Positions 10,573-19,159 are shown, numbered from the stretch's first letter. The stretch: 64,000 nucleotides of DNA from Tateyamaria sp. syn59 (GCF_007995245.1 NZ_VCBA01000007.1:62001-126000), one strand, 5' to 3'. The notes: a model not told the origin generated them from the letters alone. Program-made: numbers and translations.

Positions 10573-11511
10573 TTACTCCATCAATGTCTTGCCGATCATC
10601 CGCAGCAGGAAGATGGCAACGATGTTGGCGAGGATGACGGCGAAGATGCCTGTGGCGCTGGCGGCGCCGATGTTGTTGTTGGCAAATTCGCCGATCAGAT
10701 AGGGCAGGTTCTTGTTTCCGTTGCCGCGGCTGACGATCTCGATCTCGGCATAAAGCGACAGGTGGAAAATGGCCTGGATCATCACCACGATGGCGATGGG
10801 GCGCGACAGGTGGGGCAGGGTCAGGAAGCGGAATTGCGACCACAGTCCGGCACCGTCCAGCACGGCGGCTTCCTTCTGCTGCTGGTCTTCAGATTGCAGC
10901 GAGGTCATGAAGATCAGGACCGCAAAAGGCGTCCACTGCCACGTCACCATGATGATGACCGCATAGGCCGATGTCTGCGTGGCGCGGAATGAAATCGGCT
11001 CAAGCTGCGGCCATAGGGAGAAGAACCAACCGACGACCGGCGCATTCTGCAGCGAGGCGATCATCCCGTTGATGCCGTTGACGGCAAGACCCTGCAGGCC
11101 CAACACCGGATCGAGGATCATGTTGATCCACAACACCGCGTTCACGGCAGGCATCACGAAAAAGGGCGAAATCAACAGAACCCGTACAATCCCGCGCCCC
11201 GGAAAGGCCTTGTTGATGAGGACCGCAATGAGCACACCCAGGATCACGGTCAGGAACAGAATGCTGCACACAATCAATAGGCTGTTCTGAATGGCGAACA
11301 AAAAGTCCTTGTTGTTCAGAACGAACTGGTAGTTCCCAAACCCGCGCCAGTTGCTGAGCGACGGTGTCGTCCATTCCGGGCGGCGCAGGCTGTTCAGCAC
11401 ATAGCGGATGAAAGAGAAGTAGAGCGTCATCCCCAGCGGGATCAGCATCCAAATCAGCAGCAGCAGAACGGCCGGTGTTTGGAGCAGGCGAGGAAGCTTT
11501 CTATCGGACAT
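10573..11511 (-). CDS. smoF: Sorbitol/mannitol ABC transporter permease (MalF type)
   Basis: The 312-residue start is at 11511 (MSDRKLPRLL); an in-frame ATG 30 bases upstream is possible but adds arginine-rich residues unlike the family. It has six hydrophobic segments and an EAA loop (KEAAVLDGAGLWSQFRFLTLP). It pairs with SmoG. A 167-base gap with a strong hairpin separates it from the binding-protein gene. Confidence 0.9.
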   Translation of the reverse strand: MSDRKLPRLLQTPAVLLLLIWMLIPLGMTLYFSFIRYVLNSLRRPEWTTPSLSNWRGFGNYQFVLNNKDFLFAIQNSLLIVCSILFLTVILGVLIAVLINKAFPGRGIVRVLLISPFFVMPAVNAVLWINMILDPVLGLQGLAVNGINGMIASLQNAPVVGWFFSLWPQLEPISFRATQTSAYAVIIMVTWQWTPFAVLIFMTSLQSEDQQQKEAAVLDGAGLWSQFRFLTLPHLSRPIAIVVMIQAIFHLSLYAEIEIVSRGNGNKNLPYLIGEFANNNIGAASATGIFAVILANIVAIFLLRMIGKTLME

Positions 11512-11635
11512 GACCCTAGACCCCGGCGCCGCGCGTCTCATGCGGTGCCAATTGAAATGAAGATGCGTTATCAGAGTGCCAGCTTAGGCCAATTCAGGTT
11601 TTGCGAAACCCGCTTGAGCACGTCGCTGGGAGGGT

Positions 11636-11661
11636 GGGAGGCCCGAACAGGCGGACCTCCC
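11636..11661 (-). terminator. Stem-loop between smoE and smoF
   Basis: GGGAGG...CCTCCC with an inner CCG...CGG forms a 9-bp stem interrupted by one mismatch and closed by a 6-base loop. It lies 18 bases after the smoE stop on the transcribed (minus) strand. There is no T run, so it more likely stabilises the smoE 3' end, or acts as a partial terminator, than ends all transcription. Confidence 0.6.
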
Positions 11662-11678
11662 GGTAAGTCTGGGAAGAC

Positions 11679-12974
11679 TTAGTAGTAACCCGCTTCGCGC
11701 ATGATGGCGTCGGCTGCGGCTTGCGATGCTTCCAGCGCCTCATCCACTGACTTCGCACCGGACAGGGCGGCCGCCATTTCCTGAGCGACGGCAGAGCCGA
11801 CCTCGGGGAATTCCGGGATCGCTGCGAACTGAACGCCGACATAGGGCTTCAGATCAGTCGCTTCCGGAGCAGCGGACTCGATGGCCGCCAGCTCAGCTGC
11901 AGCAAAGCCTGCTGCCGCCTGGAAGTCCGGGTTCGCATAAGTGGACGCACGCTGACCGGTCGGGACACTGCCCCAGCCAAAATCAGGGTGATCCGCCACG
12001 GCCTGCACGTATTCTTTCGACGTGGCCCACTCGATAAAGGCTTTCGCCTCTTCCGCGTTCTCGGTGCCTGCGGGTACAGCCATGGCCCAAGCCCACAGCC
12101 AGTTCGCGCCAACCGGGTTCCCGGCATTGGGCGACTGCGCATAGGCCACACCGTCCACTTCCAGGAAGGAGGCCGCGATGGTGGCGTCGATCCACATGCC
12201 GCACTTGCCTTCGTTATAGAGGGCGAGGATCTCGTTGAACGAATTGCCTTCCGATCCGGGCGGGCCGTATGTGCCCAGCAGATCAACATAGAAGTTGATG
12301 GCCGCACGCCATTCGTCGCTGTCGATGGTCGGCTTGTAATCCGCATCGAACCATGCGCCACCGAACGAGTTCACCATGGTCGTGATGAACGCCATGTTGT
12401 CGCCCCAGCCCGGCTTGCCGCGCAGGCACGCGCCATAGACACCGTTGTCGGGGTCGTGGATGGCTGCGGCTGCGGCCTTGACGTTGTCCCAGCTGTCATT
12501 GTCGGCGATGGTGACGCCGGCCGCATCAGTCAGGTCCTTGCGGTACATGACCATCGACGATTCACCGTAGAAAGGCGCGGCATACATTGTGCCCTCATGG
12601 GACAGACCTGCGCGCATGGCGGGCAGAATATCGTCCACGTCGTACTCGGCGCCGAACTCAAGCGGTTCGATCCAGCCTGCGGCACCCCAGATGGGCGCTT
12701 CCTGCATGCCGATGTTGATGATGTCGTACTGGCCACCACCGGTGGCCGTGTCGGACGTCACCTGCTCGCGCAGCACACCCTCTTCCAGCGACACCCATTC
12801 CAGCTGCACGCCGGTTTCTTCGGTGTAGGCCTCGGCGACCTTCTGCATATTGATCATGTGACCGTTGTTCACGATCGCAATGGTTAGTGATTTTGCGTGG
12901 CCGTCTGCCAGTGCGCCCGTTGCCGTGACCAGCGACAGCGCTGTCGCCGCACGAAGTGCGTTCTTAAGGTACAT
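11679..12974 (-). CDS. smoE: Sorbitol/mannitol ABC transporter substrate-binding protein
   Basis: The 431-residue protein starts with a lysine-containing signal peptide ending near ALA-DG (about residue 23), so it is periplasmic. The body is a family 1 extracellular solute-binding protein with GGGQYDIINIGMQEAP and a tryptophan-rich ligand region (NWLWAWAMAVP). A GGGAGGAG ribosome-binding site precedes the ATG. It is the first gene of the polyol operon, downstream of its LacI-type regulator. Confidence 0.92.
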   Translation of the reverse strand: MYLKNALRAATALSLVTATGALADGHAKSLTIAIVNNGHMINMQKVAEAYTEETGVQLEWVSLEEGVLREQVTSDTATGGGQYDIINIGMQEAPIWGAAGWIEPLEFGAEYDVDDILPAMRAGLSHEGTMYAAPFYGESSMVMYRKDLTDAAGVTIADNDSWDNVKAAAAAIHDPDNGVYGACLRGKPGWGDNMAFITTMVNSFGGAWFDADYKPTIDSDEWRAAINFYVDLLGTYGPPGSEGNSFNEILALYNEGKCGMWIDATIAASFLEVDGVAYAQSPNAGNPVGANWLWAWAMAVPAGTENAEEAKAFIEWATSKEYVQAVADHPDFGWGSVPTGQRASTYANPDFQAAAGFAAAELAAIESAAPEATDLKPYVGVQFAAIPEFPEVGSAVAQEMAAALSGAKSVDEALEASQAAADAIMREAGYY

Positions 12975-13044
12975 CCGACTCCTCCCTTGATTGGATGTTA
13001 TGCCTTCACGCTACTGTCAGAACTGTCGCCGCGTCAAATTATTT

Positions 13045-13058
13045 TTTACGCGCGTAAA
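13045..13058. promoter_or_regulatory. Perfect 14-bp palindrome upstream of smoE (LacI-type operator)
   Basis: TTTACGCGCGTAAA is a perfect palindrome with the CG centre typical of LacI-family operators. It lies 71 bases upstream of the smoE ATG. A closely similar palindrome lies 68 bases upstream of the adjacent LacI-type regulator gene. Confidence 0.65.
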
Positions 13059-13089
13059 GAATTTGCAGGAAAGGCTGTAAAATCAGAGG

Positions 13090-14121
13090 CTAAGCCGAAT
13101 CCCGCATGATCAAACGGGCCGAAAACAGGGTCTCGTCTCGCGTTGAAAAGCGCCCGCCCGATTCGATCAGGTGAAACAGCGTGTCCACGGCGTGGCCCGA
13201 CACGTTGGCGTAGTCATGCGCGGCCGTCGTCAGCGACGGACAGGTATAGCGCGAAAAGGGGTGATCGTCGTGGGATGCAACGCGCAGATCGTGCCCGGCG
13301 TCGCGGCCAACCTTGTATCCCGCCTCGTAACAGGCCGACAGCAGGCCGATGGCCAGGCGGTCGTTGCTGCACAGGATCGTGTTCGTGCGCATGGCTTTGC
13401 GCGACAGGATGTCGTGGCCGCCCTTGCGCCCGATCTCTTCAAACTCCCATCCCGTGCCCTCGATCTGCAGAACAAGAGGCTCAAGGCCCAGCCGCTCCAT
13501 CATGTCCAGATAGGCCCGCCGCCGTTTGTTGGCGTTCGGGTTGGCCGGATGCTTCATTTCGAAAAAACAGGGCGGCTCGCCGGTTCGGCTCAGGTATTCA
13601 ACGGTTTGCGACACAAAACTGTAGTTGTCCGACCCGACAAAAGCCTCGCCCATGCCTTCAATGTTGCTGTCAAACAGCACGGTAGGCACATCCCGGCAAA
13701 ACGCCTCGATCACCGATTTGTCCGATGTCCGCCCCAACGGGGCAAGCAATACGCCCGCCGGTTTCAGCGACCGCAAGGTATCAAGAATATCGCGTTCCTG
13801 CTCCGCCTCGCCATGCGAACTGAACAGCGACGGCGAAAATCCGGCTTCGATACAGCGCTGTTCGATCACGCGAGCGATCTCGCCAAAAAACGGGTCGGCG
13901 AGGTAGGGTACGACGATCCCGATATTCTTGGTCAGCTGCCGGTTCTGGTTGATCGCATAGATGTTGGGCCGGTAATCGTATTGCTCGATCGCTGCTTCGA
14001 TGCGCGCACGGGTCGAGGCGCGTACGCTGCTGGGATCATTGAAATACTTCGACACGGTCGGGCGGGAAATGCCGCTGACCGATGCGAACTCCTCCATGTT
14101 GCGGATCTTGCGCTCGCCCAT
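13090..14121 (-). CDS. LacI-family transcriptional regulator of the polyol operon
   Basis: The 343-residue protein has an N-terminal helix-turn-helix (EFASVSGISRPTVSKYF) and a periplasmic-binding-protein-like effector domain from about residue 60 (IGIVVPYLADPFFGEIA). The linker (YRPNIYAINQNRQ) lacks the usual hinge-helix leucine pattern. The ATG at 14121 was preferred; ATG at 14133 and 14097 are alternatives. It lies 115 bases upstream of smoE in the same direction and carries a related palindrome in its own promoter, so I infer it controls smoE-mtlK and itself. Confidence 0.85.
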   Translation of the reverse strand: MGERKIRNMEEFASVSGISRPTVSKYFNDPSSVRASTRARIEAAIEQYDYRPNIYAINQNRQLTKNIGIVVPYLADPFFGEIARVIEQRCIEAGFSPSLFSSHGEAEQERDILDTLRSLKPAGVLLAPLGRTSDKSVIEAFCRDVPTVLFDSNIEGMGEAFVGSDNYSFVSQTVEYLSRTGEPPCFFEMKHPANPNANKRRRAYLDMMERLGLEPLVLQIEGTGWEFEEIGRKGGHDILSRKAMRTNTILCSNDRLAIGLLSACYEAGYKVGRDAGHDLRVASHDDHPFSRYTCPSLTTAAHDYANVSGHAVDTLFHLIESGGRFSTRDETLFSARLIMRDSA

Positions 14122-14188
14122 CCTGTGCCTCACTTCAAACCCGTCTCAGATGCAACCGGGCCATTCGCACCGACGGTAGTCAAAAAAT

Positions 14189-14202
14189 TTTGCGCGCGCA
14201 AA
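14189..14202. promoter_or_regulatory. Perfect 14-bp palindrome upstream of the polyol LacI regulator
   Basis: TTTGCGCGCGCAAA is a perfect palindrome. With one mismatch pair the symmetry extends to 14184-14207. It differs from the smoE site only at the symmetric A/G pair, giving consensus TTTrCGCGCGyAAA, which suggests autoregulation. Confidence 0.6.
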
Positions 14203-14331
14203 TTTTTGCTGCCCGTGCTGCATTCGGTGGTCGCGCAGCGTCGCAATAGCGACAGCATAAAGCAGACAGAACAGGCAGGCAGCGCACCAAACACCCTGCG
14301 CTGCGTCGGATCGTCCTGCCAAGATTTTGAA

Positions 14332-14345
14332 TGCAACCGGTTGCA
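14332..14345. promoter_or_regulatory. Inositol-regulon operator, copy 1
   Basis: TGCAACCGGTTGCA is a perfect palindrome. The same core recurs at 22440-22455 between the divergent iol genes. It overlaps a -35-like TTGCAA (14341-14346), consistent with repression by the LacI regulator encoded at 17580. Confidence 0.75.
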
Positions 14346-14368
14346 AAATGCGGCGACTCGCATATCAT
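14341..14368 (+). promoter_or_regulatory. Candidate sigma-70 promoter of the inositol importer operon
   Basis: TTGCAA (14341-14346) and TATCAT (14363-14368) are separated by 16 bases, about 105 bases upstream of the binding-protein ATG. The -35 box overlaps the palindromic operator. The match is to consensus only. Confidence 0.45.
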
Positions 14369-14472
14369 CTGCCCCGTTGCCAGCCAAAGACTCAGTCCGT
14401 GGAGGGAAGGTTTTCGGTCGGCGGTCCGGCAAAAAAACGGCGTGATCCGGACACGCAACTTGGGAGGAAACC

Positions 14473-15411
14473 ATGAAGAAATTTATGACAGTGGGCGCGC
14501 TTGCCATGCTGATGGGTGGCACGGCTATGGCCGAAACCATCGGTGTGTCCGTGGCCCGGTTTGATGACAACGGCCTGACCATCATGCGCAATGGCATGAC
14601 CGAGCATGTTGAAACGCTGGACGGCGTTGAACTGATCATGGAAGACGCGCAAGACGACGTGGCGCGCCAGCTTGACCAGATCAACAACTTCATTGCATCG
14701 GGCGTCGACGCCATTATCGTGAATGCGGTCGACACCAACGCGACCGAAGCGATGAGCCAAGCGGCTGCTTCGGCTGGCGTGCCAATGGTCTACGTGAACC
14801 GCCAGCCCATCAATATGGACACGCTGCCCGAAGGTCAGGCTTTCGTGGCGTCGAACGAGATTGAATCCGGCACCCTCAAAGCGTTCGAGATCTGCAAGAA
14901 CCTGCGCGCTGCGGGCAAGTCTGGCGGCGCAACTGCCTACATGCTGATGGGCCAGCTCTCGAACCAGGCCGCCGTGCAACGCTCCAAGGATGTCGAAGAT
15001 GTCCTCGGCATGGACATGTGCAACTTCATCACCCTGATCGACAGCCAGACCGCCAACTGGTCCCGCGACCAGGCGCAGGACCTGATGACCAACTGGCTGG
15101 CCTCGGGTGAGCCCTTTGACGCGGTCTTCGCCAACAACGACGAAATGGCCATCGGTGCGATTCAGGCGATGAAATCCGCGGGCATCTCAATGGACGAGGT
15201 GCAGGTCGGCGGCGTTGATGCGACCCCCGATGCACTGGTCGCGATGCAGGCCGGTGACATGGACGTCACCGTCTTCCAAGACCTCGCAGGCCAAGGCGCA
15301 GGTTCCATCGACACCGCCATCAAGCTGGCCAATGGCGATGACGTCGACAAGACCGTCTTCATCCCGTTCAAGCTGGTGACCCCCGACAACGTGTCCGAGT
15401 TCATCCAGTAA
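14473..15411 (+). CDS. ibpA: Myo-inositol ABC transporter substrate-binding protein
   Basis: The 312-residue protein has a signal peptide of about 20 residues ending AMA-ETIG, followed by a RbsB-type sugar-binding fold (GVSVARFDDN; VDAIIVNAVDT; FANNDEMAIGA; VGGVDATPDAL). It is periplasmic and captures a cyclitol or sugar. Myo-inositol is inferred because its promoter carries the same operator as the iolD-iolC-iolB cluster and a LacI regulator follows the transporter. The name follows Caulobacter IbpA. A hairpin with a CTTTT tail follows the stop. Confidence 0.8.
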   Translation: MKKFMTVGALAMLMGGTAMAETIGVSVARFDDNGLTIMRNGMTEHVETLDGVELIMEDAQDDVARQLDQINNFIASGVDAIIVNAVDTNATEAMSQAAASAGVPMVYVNRQPINMDTLPEGQAFVASNEIESGTLKAFEICKNLRAAGKSGGATAYMLMGQLSNQAAVQRSKDVEDVLGMDMCNFITLIDSQTANWSRDQAQDLMTNWLASGEPFDAVFANNDEMAIGAIQAMKSAGISMDEVQVGGVDATPDALVAMQAGDMDVTVFQDLAGQGAGSIDTAIKLANGDDVDKTVFIPFKLVTPDNVSEFIQ

Positions 15412-15419
15412 ACCCAACC

Positions 15420-15452
15420 GGTCGGGCGGCACTCACGCGGCCCGACCCTTTT
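15420..15452 (+). terminator. Stem-loop after the inositol-binding-protein gene
   Basis: GGTCGGGC (15420-15427) pairs with GCCCGACC (15440-15447), followed by CTTTTCC. It looks like an intrinsic terminator, but the next genes have no obvious promoter. It is probably a partial terminator or mRNA-stability hairpin that favours the binding protein. Confidence 0.65.
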
Positions 15453-15499
15453 CCTGACAAAAGAAGCGGCCACGGGACCGCTCAACCCAGGGGGCATCC

Positions 15500-16582
15500 A
15501 TGGCTGATGCAACACAAGGCACCGGTGGTCTGACCTTCGACACGAAGAAACGCGCCTGGCCAAACGAGCTGAATATCTTCTTCGCGCTGATCCTGATCAT
15601 CTTCGCCTTCGAGGCGGCAGGCCAGCTTCTGCCCTACATGAACGGGCAAAGCTTCCTTTTCGACACGCGCGACCGCTTTGACACCATTTTCAACGAAGCA
15701 CGCCTGCGCATCATCATCCTGCAGGTCGCCATCATCGGCATCATCGCGCTGGGCGTGACGCAGGTGATCATCTCCGGGGGCATCGATCTCAGCTCCGGCC
15801 CCCTCGTGGGCGCCACAGCGATGATCGTCATGTCCTTTGCCCAGACCGAGCTGGTCAACGGCGGCCCCAACCCCAAAGCGGTGTTTGGCCCCTGGGCCTT
15901 CGATTTGCCCGTGATCATACCGCTCCTCGTCGGGCTCAGTTTCGGAGCCCTGATCGGCGCCATCAACGGCACCCTCATCGCCTATACCAAGATCCCGCCC
16001 TTCATCGCGACGCTCGGCATGTTCCTGATCTGCCGTGGCATCGCACAGGCCTGGACGCGCGGCCAACCCGTGTCCTTCCCCACCGAAAGCTATGCGCTGA
16101 TCGGCAAGGGGATGATGCCCGTCTACCTCTTCTTCGCCCTCGCGATCCTCTTCCACTTCATCCTGAAACACACGGTCTACGGCAAACACACCTACGCCAT
16201 CGGCTCGAACGAGGACGCGGCCCGCATGTCGGGCATCAATGTGCAGCGGCACAAGGTGCTGGTCTACATGATCGCCTCGATGCTCGCCGCCTTCGCCGCC
16301 ATCGTGCTGAGTTCCAAGAACCTCACGGCGCAATCCGGCATGGGCATCTTCTATGAACTCTACGCCATCGCCATGGCCGTCATCGGCGGTGTCAGCCTCA
16401 CCGGGGGACGCGGCTCAATCATCGGCACGGTCCTCGGCGCCATGGTCTTTGGCGTCATCCAGTCCGGGTTCACCTACATCAAGCTCGACGCCTTCTACCA
16501 ATTGATGGCGATGGGCGCGATCATCATCGGCGCGGTGGTGCTGGACAAGGTCCGGCAGGAACGCGCGGCCTTGCGAAGTTGA
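15500..16582 (+). CDS. iatP: Inositol/ribose-type ABC transporter permease
   Basis: This 360-residue RbsC-like permease has a short cytoplasmic N-terminus and about eight to ten hydrophobic segments. It includes the family regions GGIDLSSGPLVGATAMIV, PPFIATLGMFLICRGIA and GGVSLTGGRGSIIGTVLGA. It forms the pore of the inositol importer, and its ATPase gene follows 11 bases after its stop. Specificity is inferred from context. Confidence 0.85.
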   Translation: MADATQGTGGLTFDTKKRAWPNELNIFFALILIIFAFEAAGQLLPYMNGQSFLFDTRDRFDTIFNEARLRIIILQVAIIGIIALGVTQVIISGGIDLSSGPLVGATAMIVMSFAQTELVNGGPNPKAVFGPWAFDLPVIIPLLVGLSFGALIGAINGTLIAYTKIPPFIATLGMFLICRGIAQAWTRGQPVSFPTESYALIGKGMMPVYLFFALAILFHFILKHTVYGKHTYAIGSNEDAARMSGINVQRHKVLVYMIASMLAAFAAIVLSSKNLTAQSGMGIFYELYAIAMAVIGGVSLTGGRGSIIGTVLGAMVFGVIQSGFTYIKLDAFYQLMAMGAIIIGAVVLDKVRQERAALRS

Positions 16583-16593
16583 AGGAGCATACG

Positions 16594-17370
16594 ATGACCG
16601 ACGACATAGTCCTCGAAACACGCGGGCTCACCAAACACTACGGCGGGGTCCACGCCCTCAACGACGCCAACTTCACCCTGAAAAAGGGGGAGCACGTGGC
16701 GATCATGGGCGACAACGGCGCAGGCAAATCCACCTTTGTCCGCCAGATCACCGGGGTCGAACAGCGCACGCGCGGTGACATCATGTTCTACGGCGAACCG
16801 GTGCATTTCAACGGCCCCTTAGACGCACGCGAGGCAGGGATCGAAACGGTGTTCCAAACCCTCGCGCTCGCTGATGATCTCGACGTGCCCGACAACCTGT
16901 TCCTGGGCCGCGAAAAGACGCGGTTCAACTGGCTCGGCCCCTTCCGCCTGCTTGACTACAAGGCGATGCGGCAGGCCACCATGGACGGGCTGGAAAAGAC
17001 GGCTGTGAAAATCCCCAACATCCGCAATACCATCCGCAACATGTCGGGCGGCCAGCGGCAATGCGTGGCGATTGCCCGCACGGCGACGTTCCACTCACGG
17101 CTCACCATCATGGACGAACCCACCGCAGCGCTGGGCGTCCAGGAAACCGCACAGGTCGAAAACATCATCCGCACGCTCAAGGAACAGGGCGAGCCGCTGA
17201 TCCTCGTCAGCCACAACATGCGGCAGGTGTTTGACCTTGTGGACCGGATCGTGGTTTTTCGGCGCGGGCGCATTTGCGCGAACCTGGCCAAGGAAGACAC
17301 CGATGGACAGGACGTGGTCGCCTACATCACAGGCGCCAAAACGCAGGAAGGCTACGAGGACGCGGCCTGA
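16594..17370 (+). CDS. iatA: Inositol ABC transporter ATP-binding protein, single-domain form
   Basis: ATG 16594 follows a GAAGGAG ribosome-binding site, so it is preferred to an in-frame TTG at 16579. The 258-residue protein has Walker A GDNGAGKST, signature MSGGQRQCVAIAR, Walker B LTIMDEPTAALG and switch region LVSHNM. RbsA/IatA-type ATPases are usually two fused cassettes of about 500 residues; this one has a single cassette and must act as a homodimer. It follows its permease in the operon. Confidence 0.85.
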   Translation: MTDDIVLETRGLTKHYGGVHALNDANFTLKKGEHVAIMGDNGAGKSTFVRQITGVEQRTRGDIMFYGEPVHFNGPLDAREAGIETVFQTLALADDLDVPDNLFLGREKTRFNWLGPFRLLDYKAMRQATMDGLEKTAVKIPNIRNTIRNMSGGQRQCVAIARTATFHSRLTIMDEPTAALGVQETAQVENIIRTLKEQGEPLILVSHNMRQVFDLVDRIVVFRRGRICANLAKEDTDGQDVVAYITGAKTQEGYEDAA

Positions 17371-17381
17371 GGCCGCGCGCG

Positions 17382-17576
17382 ATGGGCCTCGACCACGCAT
17401 TCTTTGCCGTAGCATGGCGCAGGTACATGACCGTTGCCGTCTGCGTCCTATGGGGCCTCTTTGAATTGTCCACTGGCGCTGTCGGCTGGGCTGTGTTCAT
17501 CTTCGGCATTGGCGGTTATGCGCAATGGCAGTTTAAACGGGTGGATTGGTCCAAATATGACGATGACGGGGGCTAA
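17382..17576 (+). CDS. Small membrane protein, possibly DUF3329-like
   Basis: The 64-residue frame starts at ATG 17382, 11 bases after the transporter ATPase stop, and ends three bases before the LacI regulator start. It has an aromatic N-terminus, one or two hydrophobic segments (MTVAVCVLWGLFELSTG; AVFIFGIGGYAQW) and an acidic tail. It resembles small Rhodobacteraceae proteins annotated as DUF3329, but I cannot confirm that. The tight spacing supports a real gene in the operon. Function is unknown. Confidence 0.6.
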   Translation: MGLDHAFFAVAWRRYMTVAVCVLWGLFELSTGAVGWAVFIFGIGGYAQWQFKRVDWSKYDDDGG

Positions 17577-17579
17577 GCA

Positions 17580-18581
17580 GTGGCGGTAACCCTCAAGGAT
17601 GTGGCCGAACGGGCAGGGGTCTCGCGCTCCGCCGTGTCGCGCTGTTTCACCCCCGGCGCGTCGATCAGCGGCAAGACCCGCGAAAAGGTCGAAAAGGCTG
17701 CCGCCGAGCTTGGCTACAGCCCCAATGCACTCGCCTCATCGCTCACCACCGGGCGGACCAAGCTGGTGGGCGTGATCTCCAACAACTTCCACAACCCGAT
17801 TTTCCTTGAGGTGTTCGACCTCGTCACGCGCGAGTTGCAAAAACGCGGCCTGCGTCCCTTGCTGGTGAACCTTTCCGACGAAACCGACCCGTCGAACTCG
17901 GTACGCCTCCTGCGCCAGTATTCGGTCGACGCGGTCATCGTTGCCTCATCAACCCTCCCGGTCAGCTTCGCCGAAAGCTTTGATGAGGCGGGCATGCGCG
18001 TCGTCCACTCCTTTGGCCGCCTGACAGACGCCCCCAAGATCAACGTGCTGGGCATCGACAACATCGAGGCGGGCCGCATCGCCGCGCGCGAGTTGATCAA
18101 GCGCGGCTACCGGCGCGTTGGCTTCCTCGCAGGCCCGCTCAGCGCCACCTCCACCCGCGACCGCCACACCGGCTTTGCCGAGGAACTCGGGCGGCACCCC
18201 GACGTCTCCCTGTCGGTCAGCTACGCCGCCGCCTATTCCTTCAACGCAGGCCGGGACGAGATGGCGCGACTGCTCGCCATGGGTCCGGCAGAGGCGTATT
18301 TCTGCGGCGATGACGTGTTGTCCATCGGCGCCCTGTCGGCGATCCGGCAAGCGGGCCTGTCCGTGCCGGACGATGTGGGCATCCTGGGCCTCAACAACAT
18401 GGAAATGGCCGCCTGGGAACTCATTGACCTGACCACCATCCACAATCCCATAGACGAGATCGTGCGCACCTCCGTCGATCTGGTCGAGGCGATGCTCGAC
18501 GGGGAAGAGACCGTCGCACAATCCCTGACATTTGATTGTCATGTCGTTGAACGCGGCACGCTGCGGCCCGTCCAGGGCTGA
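17580..18581 (+). CDS. LacI-family repressor, probable inositol-catabolism regulator
   Basis: The 333-residue protein starts at GTG 17580. It has a textbook LacI helix-turn-helix (LKDVAERAGVSRSAVSRCF, residues 5-23) and a hinge helix with the intercalating-leucine pattern (SPNALASSL). The effector domain is of the sugar-binding type. It follows the inositol importer genes, and two palindromes with a CG centre (14332 and 22440) flank the importer and iolD promoters. I infer that it represses both and is relieved by inositol or a catabolite. Confidence 0.85.
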   Translation: MAVTLKDVAERAGVSRSAVSRCFTPGASISGKTREKVEKAAAELGYSPNALASSLTTGRTKLVGVISNNFHNPIFLEVFDLVTRELQKRGLRPLLVNLSDETDPSNSVRLLRQYSVDAVIVASSTLPVSFAESFDEAGMRVVHSFGRLTDAPKINVLGIDNIEAGRIAARELIKRGYRRVGFLAGPLSATSTRDRHTGFAEELGRHPDVSLSVSYAAAYSFNAGRDEMARLLAMGPAEAYFCGDDVLSIGALSAIRQAGLSVPDDVGILGLNNMEMAAWELIDLTTIHNPIDEIVRTSVDLVEAMLDGEETVAQSLTFDCHVVERGTLRPVQG

Positions 18582-18637
18582 CGGAACCCACATTCCGGCA
18601 GTCGCGCCAAAGCGGTCGTGCATGCTAACATCCGTCC

Positions 18638-19159
18638 ATGTCCGCCTCTGCATCCCGCTACAGTTTCCACAGCGCCACACCCGGCGATCTGGACATGCTG
18701 CGCGGATGGCAGCGCCAGCCGCATGTGAGCCGCTGGTGGGATGCGTTCGATCCGGAAACGCCAGAGGAATTCGATGATCTGCGCGTCGCCCGCTGGATCG
18801 TGTCCCTTGGCGGTACGCCTTTCGCCTATATGCAGGACTACACCGTCCATGGCTGGGACGATCACCATTTTGCCCACCTGCCGCCCGGTGCGCGGGGGAT
18901 CGACCAGTTCATCGGACGGCCCGACATGATCGGACAGGGGCACGGCCCGGCCTTTATCGCAGCGCAGGTGCAAACCCTCTTTGATCAGGGGGCACCGGCG
19001 GTTGCCACGGATCCCCATCCCGACAACGCCCGCGCCATCGCAGCCTACGGCAAAGCGGGTTTTCAGCCCTCCGGCCCACCGCAAGAAACACGCTGGGGCC
19101 GTGTCCTGCCTATGACAGCATGGCGGCCTGTGGGGGCGTCGGGCGCATCGGTAACCTAA
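18638..19159 (+). CDS. GNAT-family N-acetyltransferase
   Basis: The 173-residue protein has the order of the aminoglycoside 6'-acetyltransferase/siderophore-acetylase-like GNAT subgroup: PGDLDMLRGWQRQPHVSRWW, then GIDQFIGRPDMIGQGHG (acetyl-CoA region) and DPHPDNARAIAAYGKAGF. The substrate is not deducible; resistance activity should not be assumed. It lies 56 bases after the LacI gene on the same strand and is probably unrelated to inositol use. Confidence 0.8.
   Translation: MSASASRYSFHSATPGDLDMLRGWQRQPHVSRWWDAFDPETPEEFDDLRVARWIVSLGGTPFAYMQDYTVHGWDDHHFAHLPPGARGIDQFIGRPDMIGQGHGPAFIAAQVQTLFDQGAPAVATDPHPDNARAIAAYGKAGFQPSGPPQETRWGRVLPMTAWRPVGASGASVT

Larger units (their letters stand above)
14122..14472. 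other. Divergent 351-bp regulatory region, polyol regulator / inositol importer
   Basis: No credible gene is seen here. The region separates the minus-strand LacI regulator from the plus-strand inositol importer. It holds a palindrome near each gene (14189-14202 and 14332-14345), a promoter-like TTGCAA...TATCAT pair, and a GGGAGGA ribosome-binding site just before 14473. Confidence 0.7.
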
